Assembly (NCBI GenBank): GCA_040881665.1
Contig: JBBECT010000005.1
Span: 650,138 to 714,137, forward strand
Length of the DNA: 64,000 bases
Direction of reading: 5' to 3'
From: Actinomycetota bacterium
GTDB taxonomy: Bacteria; Actinomycetota; UBA4738; HRBIN12
The notes below the pieces were generated by a model. It was not told where the DNA came from and did no database searches. It worked only from the letters and a program-made list of their open reading frames with translations. The position numbers and the translations under genes were made by a program. Positions 24,485 to 33,551 of this stretch are shown here, piece after piece (position 1 is the stretch's first letter; every line of letters starts with the position of its first letter).

Positions 24485-26113
24485 ATGCCCCCCGAGCACT
24501 ACAGCACCAGCCGCTCGGAGACCCCTGAGGGCACGATCGACCTTCGCGCCTACCTGCAGGTCTTCCGCAACCAGAAGAAGACGATCGCCCTGTGCATCCT
24601 CGCCGCCGTGAGCCTGGCGGCCGCCTATAGCTTCACCCGCACGCCCGCGTATTCATCCAAGGCGACGGTCCTCGTGCAGCCGACGGGTGTCGACGTGAGC
24701 GAGCTCGGCTCGAGCAGCGTCGCCGAGCTCGTCAACCTCGACACCGAGAAGGAGATCGCCGGCTCCACCGAGGTCGAGGAGATCGCGGCCCGAACCCTGC
24801 GCACGGACCCGCAGAACGTGCAGCGTCATACGGCCGTCGCGTTCCCAACGGAGTCGCAGATCCTGGAGATCACCTACACCGATACCGATCCGGAGGATGC
24901 GGCCGCCGGCGCGAAGGCGGTTGCGGACGCTTACCTCGCATACCGGCAAACCCTCGCCGAGGCTGACCGGAAGGTGCGGATCGAGGCGTCGACGGCCACC
25001 CTCAGGGAAGTCATCGAAGACCTGAACGACGCCGCGGACAGCGCCACGACCGAGGAGGCGATCTTCGGGCTCGAGACCGAGTGGGAGCAGACGATCCAGT
25101 TCCTGCAACTGAACACGAACCCCGGCAGCGTCCTCGGGACGCCAGCGATCCCAGCGAACCCGAGCAGTCCGAATCACAAGCTGAACATCGCGGCCGGGCT
25201 GTTCCTGGGCGTTTTCCTCGGGATCGGGCTCGCGTTCCTTCGGGAACGCACCGACGAGCGTGCGCGAAGCCGGCAGGATCTGGAGGAAGCCTTCGCCGCG
25301 CCGGTGCTCGCGATCGTTCCGCAGATCGATGGATGGACCGACCGCCGCTCGACCAAGCTGATCAGCGTCGTCGACCCGAAGGCTTCCAGCTCCGAGGCCT
25401 ACCGATCCCTGCGGACCACGATCCTCGCGATGGCCGGCCGGCAGGGAGTCAAGACGGTCCTGATCACGAGCGCCCTCGCCGGAGAAGGCAAGAGCACGAC
25501 CGCGGCCAACCTCGCCGTCAGCCTCGCGAACGCCGGCAAGCGGGTCGTCCTCGTCTCGGCCGACCTGCGTCGCCCTCGCCTGCATCAGTTCTTCGGGCTG
25601 CCGAACTCGCGAGGTCTGTCGGACATCCTCACGGCGGAGGACGAGACGATCCGGATCGGCCCGCGCGATACCGGGATCGAGAACCTGTGGGTCTTCGTCT
25701 CCGGACCGATCCCCGAGCGTCCGGCCGAGCTGCTGCAGTCACACCGGATGCAGGACTTCATCGACGAGTGCCGCAAGGTCAGCGACATCACGATCATCGA
25801 CGGCCCGCCGATGCTGGCCGTCGCCGACAGCCTCGCGATCGCACCGCATGTCGACGGCGTGATCCTCGTGACCGACTCCGAGAGCACCCCTCGCGGCGCG
25901 ATCGCGCAAGCCCGGCTGGAGCTCGATCGGATCGGTTCGACCGTGCTCGGAGCCGTCCTCAACAACTTCGACCCCTCGAAGGCGCCGAGCTCGTACGGCT
26001 ACCAGAGCTACGAGATGTACGAGCAGCATCCGGAGGCACCGACCGAGGGCAACGGCAGCGGGTCCGAGTCGTCGGCCCGCTCCGGCCGCGGCGCGCGCTC
26101 GAAGCGCCGCTGA
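24485..26113 (+). CDS. Wzz/BY-kinase fusion (polysaccharide chain-length regulator and tyrosine kinase)
   Basis: The 542-residue protein combines an N-terminal chain-length domain with a cytoplasmic bacterial tyrosine kinase. Residues 18-60 hold a Wzz start and membrane helix. An extracytoplasmic helical domain spans about 60-235, and a second helix about 236-255. The kinase has Walker A GEGKSTT at 333-339, Walker A' VVLVSADLRRPR and Walker B TIIDGPP. The C-terminus has a tyrosine cluster (YGYQSYEMY) for autophosphorylation. It should control polymerisation and export by the Wzy/Wzx system encoded on the opposite strand nearby. One chain for both functions is the proteobacterial-like arrangement, also found in actinobacteria. 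Confidence 0.9.
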   Translation: MPPEHYSTSRSETPEGTIDLRAYLQVFRNQKKTIALCILAAVSLAAAYSFTRTPAYSSKATVLVQPTGVDVSELGSSSVAELVNLDTEKEIAGSTEVEEIAARTLRTDPQNVQRHTAVAFPTESQILEITYTDTDPEDAAAGAKAVADAYLAYRQTLAEADRKVRIEASTATLREVIEDLNDAADSATTEEAIFGLETEWEQTIQFLQLNTNPGSVLGTPAIPANPSSPNHKLNIAAGLFLGVFLGIGLAFLRERTDERARSRQDLEEAFAAPVLAIVPQIDGWTDRRSTKLISVVDPKASSSEAYRSLRTTILAMAGRQGVKTVLITSALAGEGKSTTAANLAVSLANAGKRVVLVSADLRRPRLHQFFGLPNSRGLSDILTAEDETIRIGPRDTGIENLWVFVSGPIPERPAELLQSHRMQDFIDECRKVSDITIIDGPPMLAVADSLAIAPHVDGVILVTDSESTPRGAIAQARLELDRIGSTVLGAVLNNFDPSKAPSSYGYQSYEMYEQHPEAPTEGNGSGSESSARSGRGARSKRR

Positions 26114-26276
26114 GACCGTTCATCCCGCTCCTCTGACCGGACCTCTCTCAGGCTATCCACTGCCGTACAACCGATCCCGCTCCCTCCTCTCCGGCACGCA
26201 TCCCCCCTGCTCAAGGCCCGTGTGAGCACGCCGATACCCCGAAAGACGCACGGGGAGGAACCGCAGGGGGATCGTG

Positions 26277-27275
26277 ATGAACCCAACCGAACGACGTCGG
26301 CGCACACCCTCGGTCGCGATCGTCGCCGCGCTCACCACGGCCCTGGTGCTGTCGGGCATCACCGGCGCGGAGGCGAAGCTGGTCCGCCGGGGTGGGGTCG
26401 AGATCCGGGAGCGGGTCGCGGGGCTCGTCCCCAAGCGCGGGTCGCTGTTCGGCTCGTGGGTGAATCCCCGGACCGGATGGAGCATGGACGAGCAGAAGTT
26501 CGCGATCCGCGACCTCGAACGCAAGACCGGACGCCAGCTCGACGTCAATCACTTCTACTACGCGTTCGACAAGCCGTTCCCGACCTGGCGCGAGCCGTGG
26601 AGCCTGCGGCGCGGGGGTATCCCGATGATCTCCTGGAACGGCACCTCGGCGGGCGCGATCGCAGGCGGCCGCTACGACACGATGATCCGTCAGCGTGCCG
26701 ACGCGGTCCGGGAGCTCGGAGCGCCGGTGATCCTCCGGTTCTTCTGGGAGATGGACGGCAAGCCGGAGCTGATCGCGAGCCCGAGCCAGTACATCAAGGC
26801 GTGGCGGCACGTCCACGACATCTTCGTCCGGCGCGGAGCGACAAACGCGGCGTGGAGCTGGTGCCCGAACGGCTGGGCCTTCACCGAGGGGCGCGCCCAG
26901 CGCTTCTATCCGGGGAAACGGTACGTCGACTGGTTGTGCGCCGACGGCTACAACTGGTTCCCGGGCAAGCGCGGCTCGAAGTGGCGCAGCTTCGCCGAGA
27001 TCTTCACCGACTTCTACCGGTGGGGTGTCAAGCTCGACAAGCCCATGATGGTGGGCGAGACCGGCGTCCAGGAAGACCGGCGCAAGGACGGGCGGAAGCG
27101 TCGGTGGTTCCTGAAGGCGAAGACCTCGATGAAGCGGCGGTTCCCGAAGATCCGTGCGTTCGTCTACTTCCACTCGGACTCGATCTATCCGTGGTGGGTC
27201 GATTCGAGTCCCCGCTCGTTGTCCGCGTTCGGCTCGGTGGCTCGCAGCGCGTACTTCCGCACCCGCGGACACTGA
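26277..27275 (+). CDS. Secreted GH26-like glycoside hydrolase
   Basis: The 332-residue protein has a signal peptide (1-33) and a TIM-barrel hydrolase similar to GH26 beta-mannanases. Glu158 in LRFFWEMDGK is the likely acid/base, Glu261 in MMVGETGV the likely nucleophile, and WSWCPNGW and YNWFPGKR line the cleft. It sits between the kinase gene and the polysaccharide operon, so it may trim or release the polymer made here. AGGGGG precedes the ATG at 26277; a GTG at 26274 is the alternative. The gene ends 14 bp before the convergent operon end. Confidence 0.8.
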   Translation: MNPTERRRRTPSVAIVAALTTALVLSGITGAEAKLVRRGGVEIRERVAGLVPKRGSLFGSWVNPRTGWSMDEQKFAIRDLERKTGRQLDVNHFYYAFDKPFPTWREPWSLRRGGIPMISWNGTSAGAIAGGRYDTMIRQRADAVRELGAPVILRFFWEMDGKPELIASPSQYIKAWRHVHDIFVRRGATNAAWSWCPNGWAFTEGRAQRFYPGKRYVDWLCADGYNWFPGKRGSKWRSFAEIFTDFYRWGVKLDKPMMVGETGVQEDRRKDGRKRRWFLKAKTSMKRRFPKIRAFVYFHSDSIYPWWVDSSPRSLSAFGSVARSAYFRTRGH

Positions 27276-27289
27276 CCAACGCGCCCGGA

Positions 27290-28543
27290 TCAGCGGGGGA
27301 CGCGCTCCCGAAGGGCGGCGAGGGCCGCACCGTGGAACCGGGGGTTGGTGCCCGATCCGGCCCGGCGTGCCCCTTCGTACCGAAGGACGAGCTCGAGCGC
27401 GTGCAGCGAGGCGACGGCCTCAGGGTCGGGGATCCCGAGGGAGCGTAGCGCCGGGCCCGCCGCCGCGGCCGATTCCGACAGCGAGACGTCGAGGTCGCGT
27501 CCGTCCCCGATGAACGCCAGCTGGAAGTGGAAGTGCAGGACGTCGAACCCGAGCGGTGCGTACAGACCACCGTGTTCCCAGTCCCACACGACGAAGCGTC
27601 CGTCGTCGCGCGCGAAGTTCCACGGAGACCAGTCCCCGTGCCAGGCGCCGATGCGGACCGTTCGGTCCCCCGCGCGGGACTCGATCGCGTCGGCGAGCGT
27701 GTCCGCCACCTCGACGAGCGACCCTTCAGCCCTCGGGGCCGGCCTCGCTCCCGAGCGTTCCGGCGCGCGCAGGACGGCGAGACGTTCGCGCACGCCCGTC
27801 CAGTACGACGAACCCGCGAGCGTCTCGTCGCGCGCACCTCCGTCGGCGAGGTCGGCGATCGCCCGCGTCACGTCCAGGGGCGGGAGCGCCCTCCACGGCC
27901 GCCATCGGCGAACCCCGACGGGCAGCGGAGCGGCGACCGACAGCTCCAGATCGTTCCATCGGCCACGGTGCAACACTTCGGGGGTCGCGAACGACGACGA
28001 CGCGGCCTGCCCGCACCGCGCGAGCAGGTCGGCCTCGGTCGCGACGAGCTCGCGGGTCACCTCGTTCCATCCCACCTTCGCGAAGCCGACGGGAACGCCG
28101 CGAGACGAGAAGAGCTGCAGCACGGGCTTGCGGAAGGGGCCGGGGCTCCCGACGCCGATCGCCGCGACGACGTCGCGGCCGCCGAACACCTCGGTCCGGA
28201 GGTGCTCGAGAAGGCTCGGCCCGCCCTCCTCGGACACGACCGTGAGCCGGTCGCGCAACGCGACGGGAGCGATCCCGGTGGCCAGCGCCGCCCCGAGAGC
28301 CGCGCGGGCGAACCGGGTGCGCGGATCCCGGAGACGGTTGTAGGCCCGCACGCTCGCCGCGGCGGCGCGGCGCGGCCGGGCCGGGACGAGGAAGCGCGCC
28401 CGCCGCCGATCCGGGACCAGGAGGTAGGACTCGTTCGCAGCACCGGCGCGGTCGCCACCCACGATCGCGCGGCCCCCCGTGTCCGTGGGCCACAGAACGG
28501 AGGTGAGCCAGTCGAGCCGGTCCCCCGGCGCGGGCGCGCTCAC
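27290..28543 (-). CDS. APH-fold kinase-like protein, paralogue B
   Basis: The 417-residue protein ends in an aminoglycoside-phosphotransferase-type C-lobe: WHGDWSPWN gives Brenner's motif (His302, Asp304, Asn309) and VVWDWE gives the metal-binding Asp321. FAKVGWNE (Lys156) is the probable ATP-binding lysine. Residues 1-135 form an unrecognised domain shared with the gene at 30973. The last gene of the operon, it starts with a GTG that overlaps the flippase stop. The context suggests phosphorylation of a sugar or polymer intermediate, not drug resistance. Confidence 0.75.
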   Translation of the reverse strand: MSAPAPGDRLDWLTSVLWPTDTGGRAIVGGDRAGAANESYLLVPDRRRARFLVPARPRRAAAASVRAYNRLRDPRTRFARAALGAALATGIAPVALRDRLTVVSEEGGPSLLEHLRTEVFGGRDVVAAIGVGSPGPFRKPVLQLFSSRGVPVGFAKVGWNEVTRELVATEADLLARCGQAASSSFATPEVLHRGRWNDLELSVAAPLPVGVRRWRPWRALPPLDVTRAIADLADGGARDETLAGSSYWTGVRERLAVLRAPERSGARPAPRAEGSLVEVADTLADAIESRAGDRTVRIGAWHGDWSPWNFARDDGRFVVWDWEHGGLYAPLGFDVLHFHFQLAFIGDGRDLDVSLSESAAAAGPALRSLGIPDPEAVASLHALELVLRYEGARRAGSGTNPRFHGAALAALRERVPR

Positions 28544-30114
28544 GCCTTCGAACCCCGGCGCTTGATCGCCTCGCGGAAGGCATCGAGCTCGAGCACACGC
28601 CGCGAGCGCCAGACGACGGCGAGATAGGCCGAGTACCCGACGATCGATGCGGCGAGGAAGGCGGTCACACTCGATCCGACGACGATCCGCACCGCGACCG
28701 AAGGAACGAGCACACAGGCGACGGACGCCATAACGACGCGGAGCCACGAGCGCCCGAACGGGTGCAGCCGGTCGAAGACCCAGACCTGCACGAGCGGCAA
28801 CAGGTTGTTGGCGAGCAGGCTCACGGCCCAGGCGATCGCCGCTCCTTCGATCCCCAGCGGCGGGATCAGCAACAGGTTCAGCAGGATGTTCAGTGAGAGA
28901 GCGATCACCGTGTTGGCCATCTGCCACCCGCTGCGGCCACCCATCAGCAGCACGATGTCGACCGGGCCGACACCGTTCGCGATCAGACTCGCGCCGGCGA
29001 TGATCGCGAGCGCCGTCGCACCCCGTGCGAACCCGGGGCCGAAGATGCCCAGCACCGTCGAGCCGAACACGATCAAGGTGAAGTAGAAGGGCCAGACGAG
29101 GAGCATCAGCCACGCCGTCGCCCCCTGCCAGAGGTGCTGGGCACGGCCGTGTTCGTCGCGGGCGAGCACCTCCGACAGCCGCGGTCCGATCGCCTGGATG
29201 ATCGCGACGTTGGCGAACGTCCCAACCTGGATGAACCGGGTCGCCGCCCCGTACACGCCCGCCGCGGTGGTCGACGCGAGCGCGGCGACGAGCAAGGTGT
29301 CGAGCCACAGGATGCCCACCTGGAAGAACCCGGCGAAGCCGCGCGGGGCGGTGAAGCGCCAGAACTCCCCCGCGAGCTCGTTCCAACGCCGCCGAACCTG
29401 CACCGGGTCCCGGCGGGAGGCCTCCCAGCGGCGGACGAGCGCCGCCAGCCAGCCCACCGCCACGACCATGCCGGCGAACATCGGCACCGTGTAGGCGAGC
29501 GACACGCCGAGCGCCTCGCCGCCGAGCGCGACCGCGATCAGCGCGAGGACGATCTGGGCCAACGGCTTGCCGATCTTGTCGACGACGACCGTCGGCAGCA
29601 TCGTCCCGAAACCGCGCGTGGCCGCGAGGGTGACCGTCAGGAGCGTCGCGACGGGCAGGAACACCCCGAACCAGCGCACGTAGGGCTCGACGAGCGCCGG
29701 GGGGGAGTTCCGCGAGAAGACCCGGGCGAGCTCGGGTGCGAACACGATCATCGCGCCGCCGAAGATCACGCCGACGAGCGCGACCGGGACGAAGGCGATC
29801 GGCAGGGTCCGGCGGGGCTCGTCCGGGCGCTCGAGCGCTCGGTGGCGAGCGATCATCCGGACGAGCCCGGTGTCCGACCCGAGCTCGGCCGTGTTCGCGA
29901 GGATCTGGAACAGCGCGACCCCGACGAAGAACGCGCCGACACGCTCGGCGCCGAGACCCCTCGTCAAGACCACGACGAGGCCGAAACCGCACAGCCCGCT
30001 CGCGATCGCGCCGACGAGGTTCAGCAGGCCACCGCGGGCCAGCGTCGCCAGGTCCGCGGCGCGATGGCCCGATGCCGGCTCGCCCGGCACCCGATCGTCA
30101 CGAGCGCCAGGCAC
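28540..30114 (-). CDS. Polysaccharide flippase (Wzx/MOP superfamily)
   Basis: The 524-residue protein is hydrophobic throughout, with about 14 predicted helices. It has the N-terminal LARGGLLNLVGAIASGLCGFGLVVVLTRGLGAE typical of MOP exporters. It should move lipid-linked repeat units across the cytoplasmic membrane for the polymerase at 32214. The GTG at 30114 has a good Shine-Dalgarno (GGAGGG) inside the end of the sulfotransferase gene and overlaps it by 17 bp; the stop overlaps the next start. Confidence 0.9.
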   Translation of the reverse strand: MPGARDDRVPGEPASGHRAADLATLARGGLLNLVGAIASGLCGFGLVVVLTRGLGAERVGAFFVGVALFQILANTAELGSDTGLVRMIARHRALERPDEPRRTLPIAFVPVALVGVIFGGAMIVFAPELARVFSRNSPPALVEPYVRWFGVFLPVATLLTVTLAATRGFGTMLPTVVVDKIGKPLAQIVLALIAVALGGEALGVSLAYTVPMFAGMVVAVGWLAALVRRWEASRRDPVQVRRRWNELAGEFWRFTAPRGFAGFFQVGILWLDTLLVAALASTTAAGVYGAATRFIQVGTFANVAIIQAIGPRLSEVLARDEHGRAQHLWQGATAWLMLLVWPFYFTLIVFGSTVLGIFGPGFARGATALAIIAGASLIANGVGPVDIVLLMGGRSGWQMANTVIALSLNILLNLLLIPPLGIEGAAIAWAVSLLANNLLPLVQVWVFDRLHPFGRSWLRVVMASVACVLVPSVAVRIVVGSSVTAFLAASIVGYSAYLAVVWRSRRVLELDAFREAIKRRGSKA

Positions 30115-30973
30115 ACTCCCTCCCCAGGAAGGAGAACAGCGCACGGTTCGGCTCGCGGAACGTCTCGAGCAGACGCTCGAGGGCGGCCGGGGGCATGTCG
30201 GTGTAGCGGCGCGCGTTGTGCTTGCCGTACTCGCCCAACGAACGCGGGGGCAGACCGAGGAACGCGAGCACCCGCGCGAAGCCCGCGTCCGGCTCGGCGA
30301 AGAACTCCTCGCTGCCGAGGATCAGGGTTCGTTCGGACGGCACGTGCTGCGCCCAGGCTCGCAGCTGGTCGAGGTAGAGGCCACGAGTCGCGTACGAGTG
30401 GTGCTGGAAGCTCTGCGACTCGTACGAGGGATCGGCGAGCAGCCGCTCGCGCTCCCCCGCGAGCCGCTCGGGCTCGGCCGCCAGGGCGTCCTCGAACGAC
30501 AGGTCTTCATAGCCGCGGGCCTTCTCGTGCTGGTACTGGGAGTAGGCCCGCTCGACCGGGTCGCGCAGCATCGCGATGATGCGCACCTGCGGAACCGTCG
30601 CGGCGACCCGCTCCGGAACCGCGGGGTGCAACAGGTAGTACGGCGCTCCCTCCCCGGTGACGAGCGGGTGCCCGGTCTTGCGCTCCACGCGACGGGCGGT
30701 CCCGCGGGTCGGGAAATGGCCCCGGTACCAGTCGAGTCCCCGGAGGTAGTTCTCGTCGAAGTAGTGCGCGCCCTTGCCCATCACGACTCGCGCGACGTTC
30801 GGGTGCTCGGCGAGATAGCGATACAGGGAGGTGGTTCCCGCGCGCTGCGCGCCGACGATCAGGAAGTCCGGCAGCACCCGCATCCCGCTCGTCGCGAGAG
30901 CGACACGCTGGCCGGCGCGTTTCGCGGCCTTGCGGACCGGGTCGGGCAGGCGGGTCTCGCTTCGCCCGGCCAT
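30098..30973 (-). CDS. Sulfotransferase C
   Basis: The 291-residue protein has the 5'-phosphosulfate-binding loop in FLIVGAQRAGTTSLYRYL and the 3'-phosphate site in IAMLRDPVERAYSQYQHE, so it uses PAPS. KGAHYFDENY is typical of heparan-sulfate-type sulfotransferases. It differs from the two sulfotransferases at 34468 and 35430, so it may modify a different sugar position. The ATG at 30973 overlaps the stop of the kinase gene by 1 nt. Confidence 0.9.
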   Translation of the reverse strand: MAGRSETRLPDPVRKAAKRAGQRVALATSGMRVLPDFLIVGAQRAGTTSLYRYLAEHPNVARVVMGKGAHYFDENYLRGLDWYRGHFPTRGTARRVERKTGHPLVTGEGAPYYLLHPAVPERVAATVPQVRIIAMLRDPVERAYSQYQHEKARGYEDLSFEDALAAEPERLAGERERLLADPSYESQSFQHHSYATRGLYLDQLRAWAQHVPSERTLILGSEEFFAEPDAGFARVLAFLGLPPRSLGEYGKHNARRYTDMPPAALERLLETFREPNRALFSFLGRECAWRS

Positions 30974-32217
30974 CAGGCGAGCCCCTCGAGCACGGCGAGC
31001 GCCCCCTCGGGAGCACGGTCGCCGGGGGGAAGGGTTCCGGCGGCGCGGGCCTCCTCGTAGCGCGCGAGCCGCTCGACGAAGTACCAGGAGAGCACGGCGT
31101 CGGGGTCCCCTGCCCGCAGCTCGGACAGCGCCTCGACGACGGCACCGCGCGCGAGGCCGAGCGCACGCGGGAGGTCGCGGCCGCTCGCGTGCGAGGCGAC
31201 CTGCACCTCCCAGTGCACCGCGTCGAGCCCCACCGGAACGCCGGCCGCGGCGCGCTCCCAGTCCCACACGGTCCACCGTCCTCGCCACCACGTGGTGTTC
31301 CAGGGAGCGAGATCGCCGTGCCACGAGCCGAACGGCACCGAGGTGCCGGCGAGGTGGCGTTCCATCGCGTCGAGGATCACTCGGGCCCGGGCCTGCACAG
31401 ACCCGTCTCCGGAACGTTCGATCCGATGGCGCAGGTCCGCCCAGCCGGGCTCGTCCACGATCCTCCGCGGCGTGGTCCGTTCGCGATCCGCGATCTCGCG
31501 GACGACCTCCAGGGGAACGCCCCTCGGGCCCCGCCGCACGAGGGGTTGCGGGGCGGGCGACACGATCCCGACCGGGAACCCTCCGAACGCGACGAGACCG
31601 ATCGGTGCCGGGACGTCGAAGTTCCGGGGCGGCGCATCGCTCCACGCGCGGAGGACCTCGTTCTCGCGGTCAACCAGGGCGCGCGTGAGCTCGTTCCAGG
31701 CGACCTTGGCGAACGCAACGACCCGACCTGAGGGCCGCAGCACCTGCACGACCGGCTTCGCGTTGGGCCGTACGCTGCCGAGGGTGATCGACAGCACCGC
31801 GTCCGGTACACCGAGCGTCTCTCGCAGGAACGGCTCGATCGCCTCGTCGTTCCCCGCCGCGGACACGCCGTCATCCGCGCGCAGCACGATGTGCAGGGTG
31901 CCGGCGGACAGACGCGCGCCGACGCCGAGACGGAAGGCCGCGCCGGCCGCCGACTTGCGCAGCCGCGCCGTCGCTCCCATCCCGTGGTTGAACTGATTGA
32001 GCGACGCGGAGGCGGCCCGCGGCGCACCGGCCGGCACGAGCAGGCGTGGAGCGGAGGCTCGTGGCACGATCGCGTACGACGCGACGGCCGTCGTGCCCAC
32101 CCGTGGCGACCCCAGCTCCGCGCGCACACGGGCAGCCGGCCAGAGGACGGAGGCGAGCCACCGGAGAGGGTCGGCCGTCGTCGACGCGGCCGGCGTCGTC
32201 GCGCCGGCGTCGCTCAC
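30973..32217 (-). CDS. APH-fold kinase-like protein, paralogue A
   Basis: The 414-residue protein shares its full layout with the protein at 27290. Residues 1-140 are an unrecognised domain beginning WLASVLWPAA. Lys171 lies in FAKVAWNE, Brenner's motif is WHGDLAPWN (His300, Asp302, Asn307), and WTVWDWE carries Asp319. The shared stretch around 'KPVVQV...FAKVAWNELTRALV' shows a duplication within the operon. It is coupled on both sides (GTGA with the polymerase, TGATG with sulfotransferase C). The substrate is unknown; a sugar or lipid-linked intermediate is the obvious candidate. Confidence 0.75.
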   Translation of the reverse strand: MSDAGATTPAASTTADPLRWLASVLWPAARVRAELGSPRVGTTAVASYAIVPRASAPRLLVPAGAPRAASASLNQFNHGMGATARLRKSAAGAAFRLGVGARLSAGTLHIVLRADDGVSAAGNDEAIEPFLRETLGVPDAVLSITLGSVRPNAKPVVQVLRPSGRVVAFAKVAWNELTRALVDRENEVLRAWSDAPPRNFDVPAPIGLVAFGGFPVGIVSPAPQPLVRRGPRGVPLEVVREIADRERTTPRRIVDEPGWADLRHRIERSGDGSVQARARVILDAMERHLAGTSVPFGSWHGDLAPWNTTWWRGRWTVWDWERAAAGVPVGLDAVHWEVQVASHASGRDLPRALGLARGAVVEALSELRAGDPDAVLSWYFVERLARYEEARAAGTLPPGDRAPEGALAVLEGLA

Positions 32218-33551
32218 GAGCCGGCCGCCGCGCTACCGGACAGACCGGCTTCGGCGCGCAGCCCGGCGAGGCGTTCCTCCTCGAGGATCGCGGTCTCGTC
32301 ACGGACGGCGCGGAGTCCGAGCGCCATCGCGACCATCGTGATCATCAGCTGGGCGGGCAACTGGCCGTAGAACGCGAGCTGCACCGTCGCGATCAGCACC
32401 ACCACCTGGCACCACAGGACCAGATCGGATCGGGCGCGGCGCATCCTCCATAACGCGATCAGGTACCACGACACGTAGAAGACGATCCCGGGGATCCCGT
32501 TCGAATACGCCACGAGCCAGAATTGCCCGTGCGTTCCCACCGACGGCAGGTTCGAGTTCTCTTCGGAGTCGCGCGGCGACCCGTACCCGAACAGGGGCGA
32601 CGCGGCGATGCCCGTCGCGGCCTCCTCGTACAGGGTCGAGCGCCCCTCGTCGCTGTGGCCGGTGGCGATCCGCGCCTCGATCACACCGCGCAGCGGACTG
32701 AAGAGCACGAGCATGCCGATCACGGCCACGCCGAGCAGCAGGTAGCCGAGCGGTTTGCCCCGCCCCTGCTGGGCCATCCGGAGCGCGGCGTACAGGATGC
32801 CGATCGACAGCGAGACCCACAGCCCTCGGTTCATCGACAGGATCACCGGGACGACCGCGAGAGCCAGCAAGACGCGTGCCAGGTTGCGCGCCGAACGCGT
32901 GCGCAGGTACTTCCACCCGAGGATCGCGAACGGGGTGAGCAGCGCGATCGCCGCCCCCCAGTCGTTCGTGTACTCGAACGGGAACTTCGGCCGCGGCGCC
33001 GTGTAGCCGAGGAACTCCGACTCCTGCGCGAACTCCAGGTGGACCATGTTGCGGACCCAGTCGTTGGAGGTCAGGCCGCCGGGCAGCGCCAGCTCCGTCG
33101 GGCTCGCGGCCTCGAACCCCTGCAGCACGACCCCGAGGAAGCCGCCGAGCACGACGATCGACCACAGGGCCGCCACCGACATCACGATCGCCTTGTCCGA
33201 CATCCGCTCGCGCGGCGCGTTGTACAGGTACAGGAGCAACAGCGTGGCGCTGATGTACTGCAACGCCCGGAACCCGAACGGCACGAGGCGCCCCGCTTCG
33301 CCCAGCATGATCGCCGAGCACAGCATCCAGCCGAGGAACAGCAGCCACACGCCGAACCCCTTCGGTGCCTCGACCCGATCGCGCATCACCAGCGAAAGCC
33401 CCATCGCGGCGCCCATCAGGAACCAGACGAACACCCCGAACCCGAGGACCCACCAGAAAGCGAACCCGACGAACACAACGTAGAAGGGCCAGCCATAGGG
33501 CAGGCGGGGAGCGCCGATACGCGGGCCGACGGCGAGGCCGACCGAGCTCAT
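32214..33551 (-). CDS. O-antigen ligase/polymerase-type protein (Wzy-like)
   Basis: The 445-residue membrane protein has about 11 helices and a large extracytoplasmic loop. WGAAIALLTPFAILGWKYL and MNRGLWVSLSIGILYAALRM match the O-antigen ligase/Wzy_C region; FGYGSPRDSEE, GTHGQFWLVAYSNGIPGI and the loop before them hold the conserved His expected for transfer of lipid-linked sugars. In this cluster it most likely polymerises the repeat units. The ATG at 33551 overlaps the GT2 stop (ATGA); the longer upstream frame runs inside that gene. Confidence 0.88.
   Translation of the reverse strand: MSSVGLAVGPRIGAPRLPYGWPFYVVFVGFAFWWVLGFGVFVWFLMGAAMGLSLVMRDRVEAPKGFGVWLLFLGWMLCSAIMLGEAGRLVPFGFRALQYISATLLLLYLYNAPRERMSDKAIVMSVAALWSIVVLGGFLGVVLQGFEAASPTELALPGGLTSNDWVRNMVHLEFAQESEFLGYTAPRPKFPFEYTNDWGAAIALLTPFAILGWKYLRTRSARNLARVLLALAVVPVILSMNRGLWVSLSIGILYAALRMAQQGRGKPLGYLLLGVAVIGMLVLFSPLRGVIEARIATGHSDEGRSTLYEEAATGIAASPLFGYGSPRDSEENSNLPSVGTHGQFWLVAYSNGIPGIVFYVSWYLIALWRMRRARSDLVLWCQVVVLIATVQLAFYGQLPAQLMITMVAMALGLRAVRDETAILEEERLAGLRAEAGLSGSAAAGS

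Noticed and set aside
27290-32217. Aminoglycoside or antibiotic resistance genes
   Set aside because: The APH-type motifs are present, but both genes are embedded and coupled in a polysaccharide operon and carry an extra N-terminal domain, so a resistance role is not supported.
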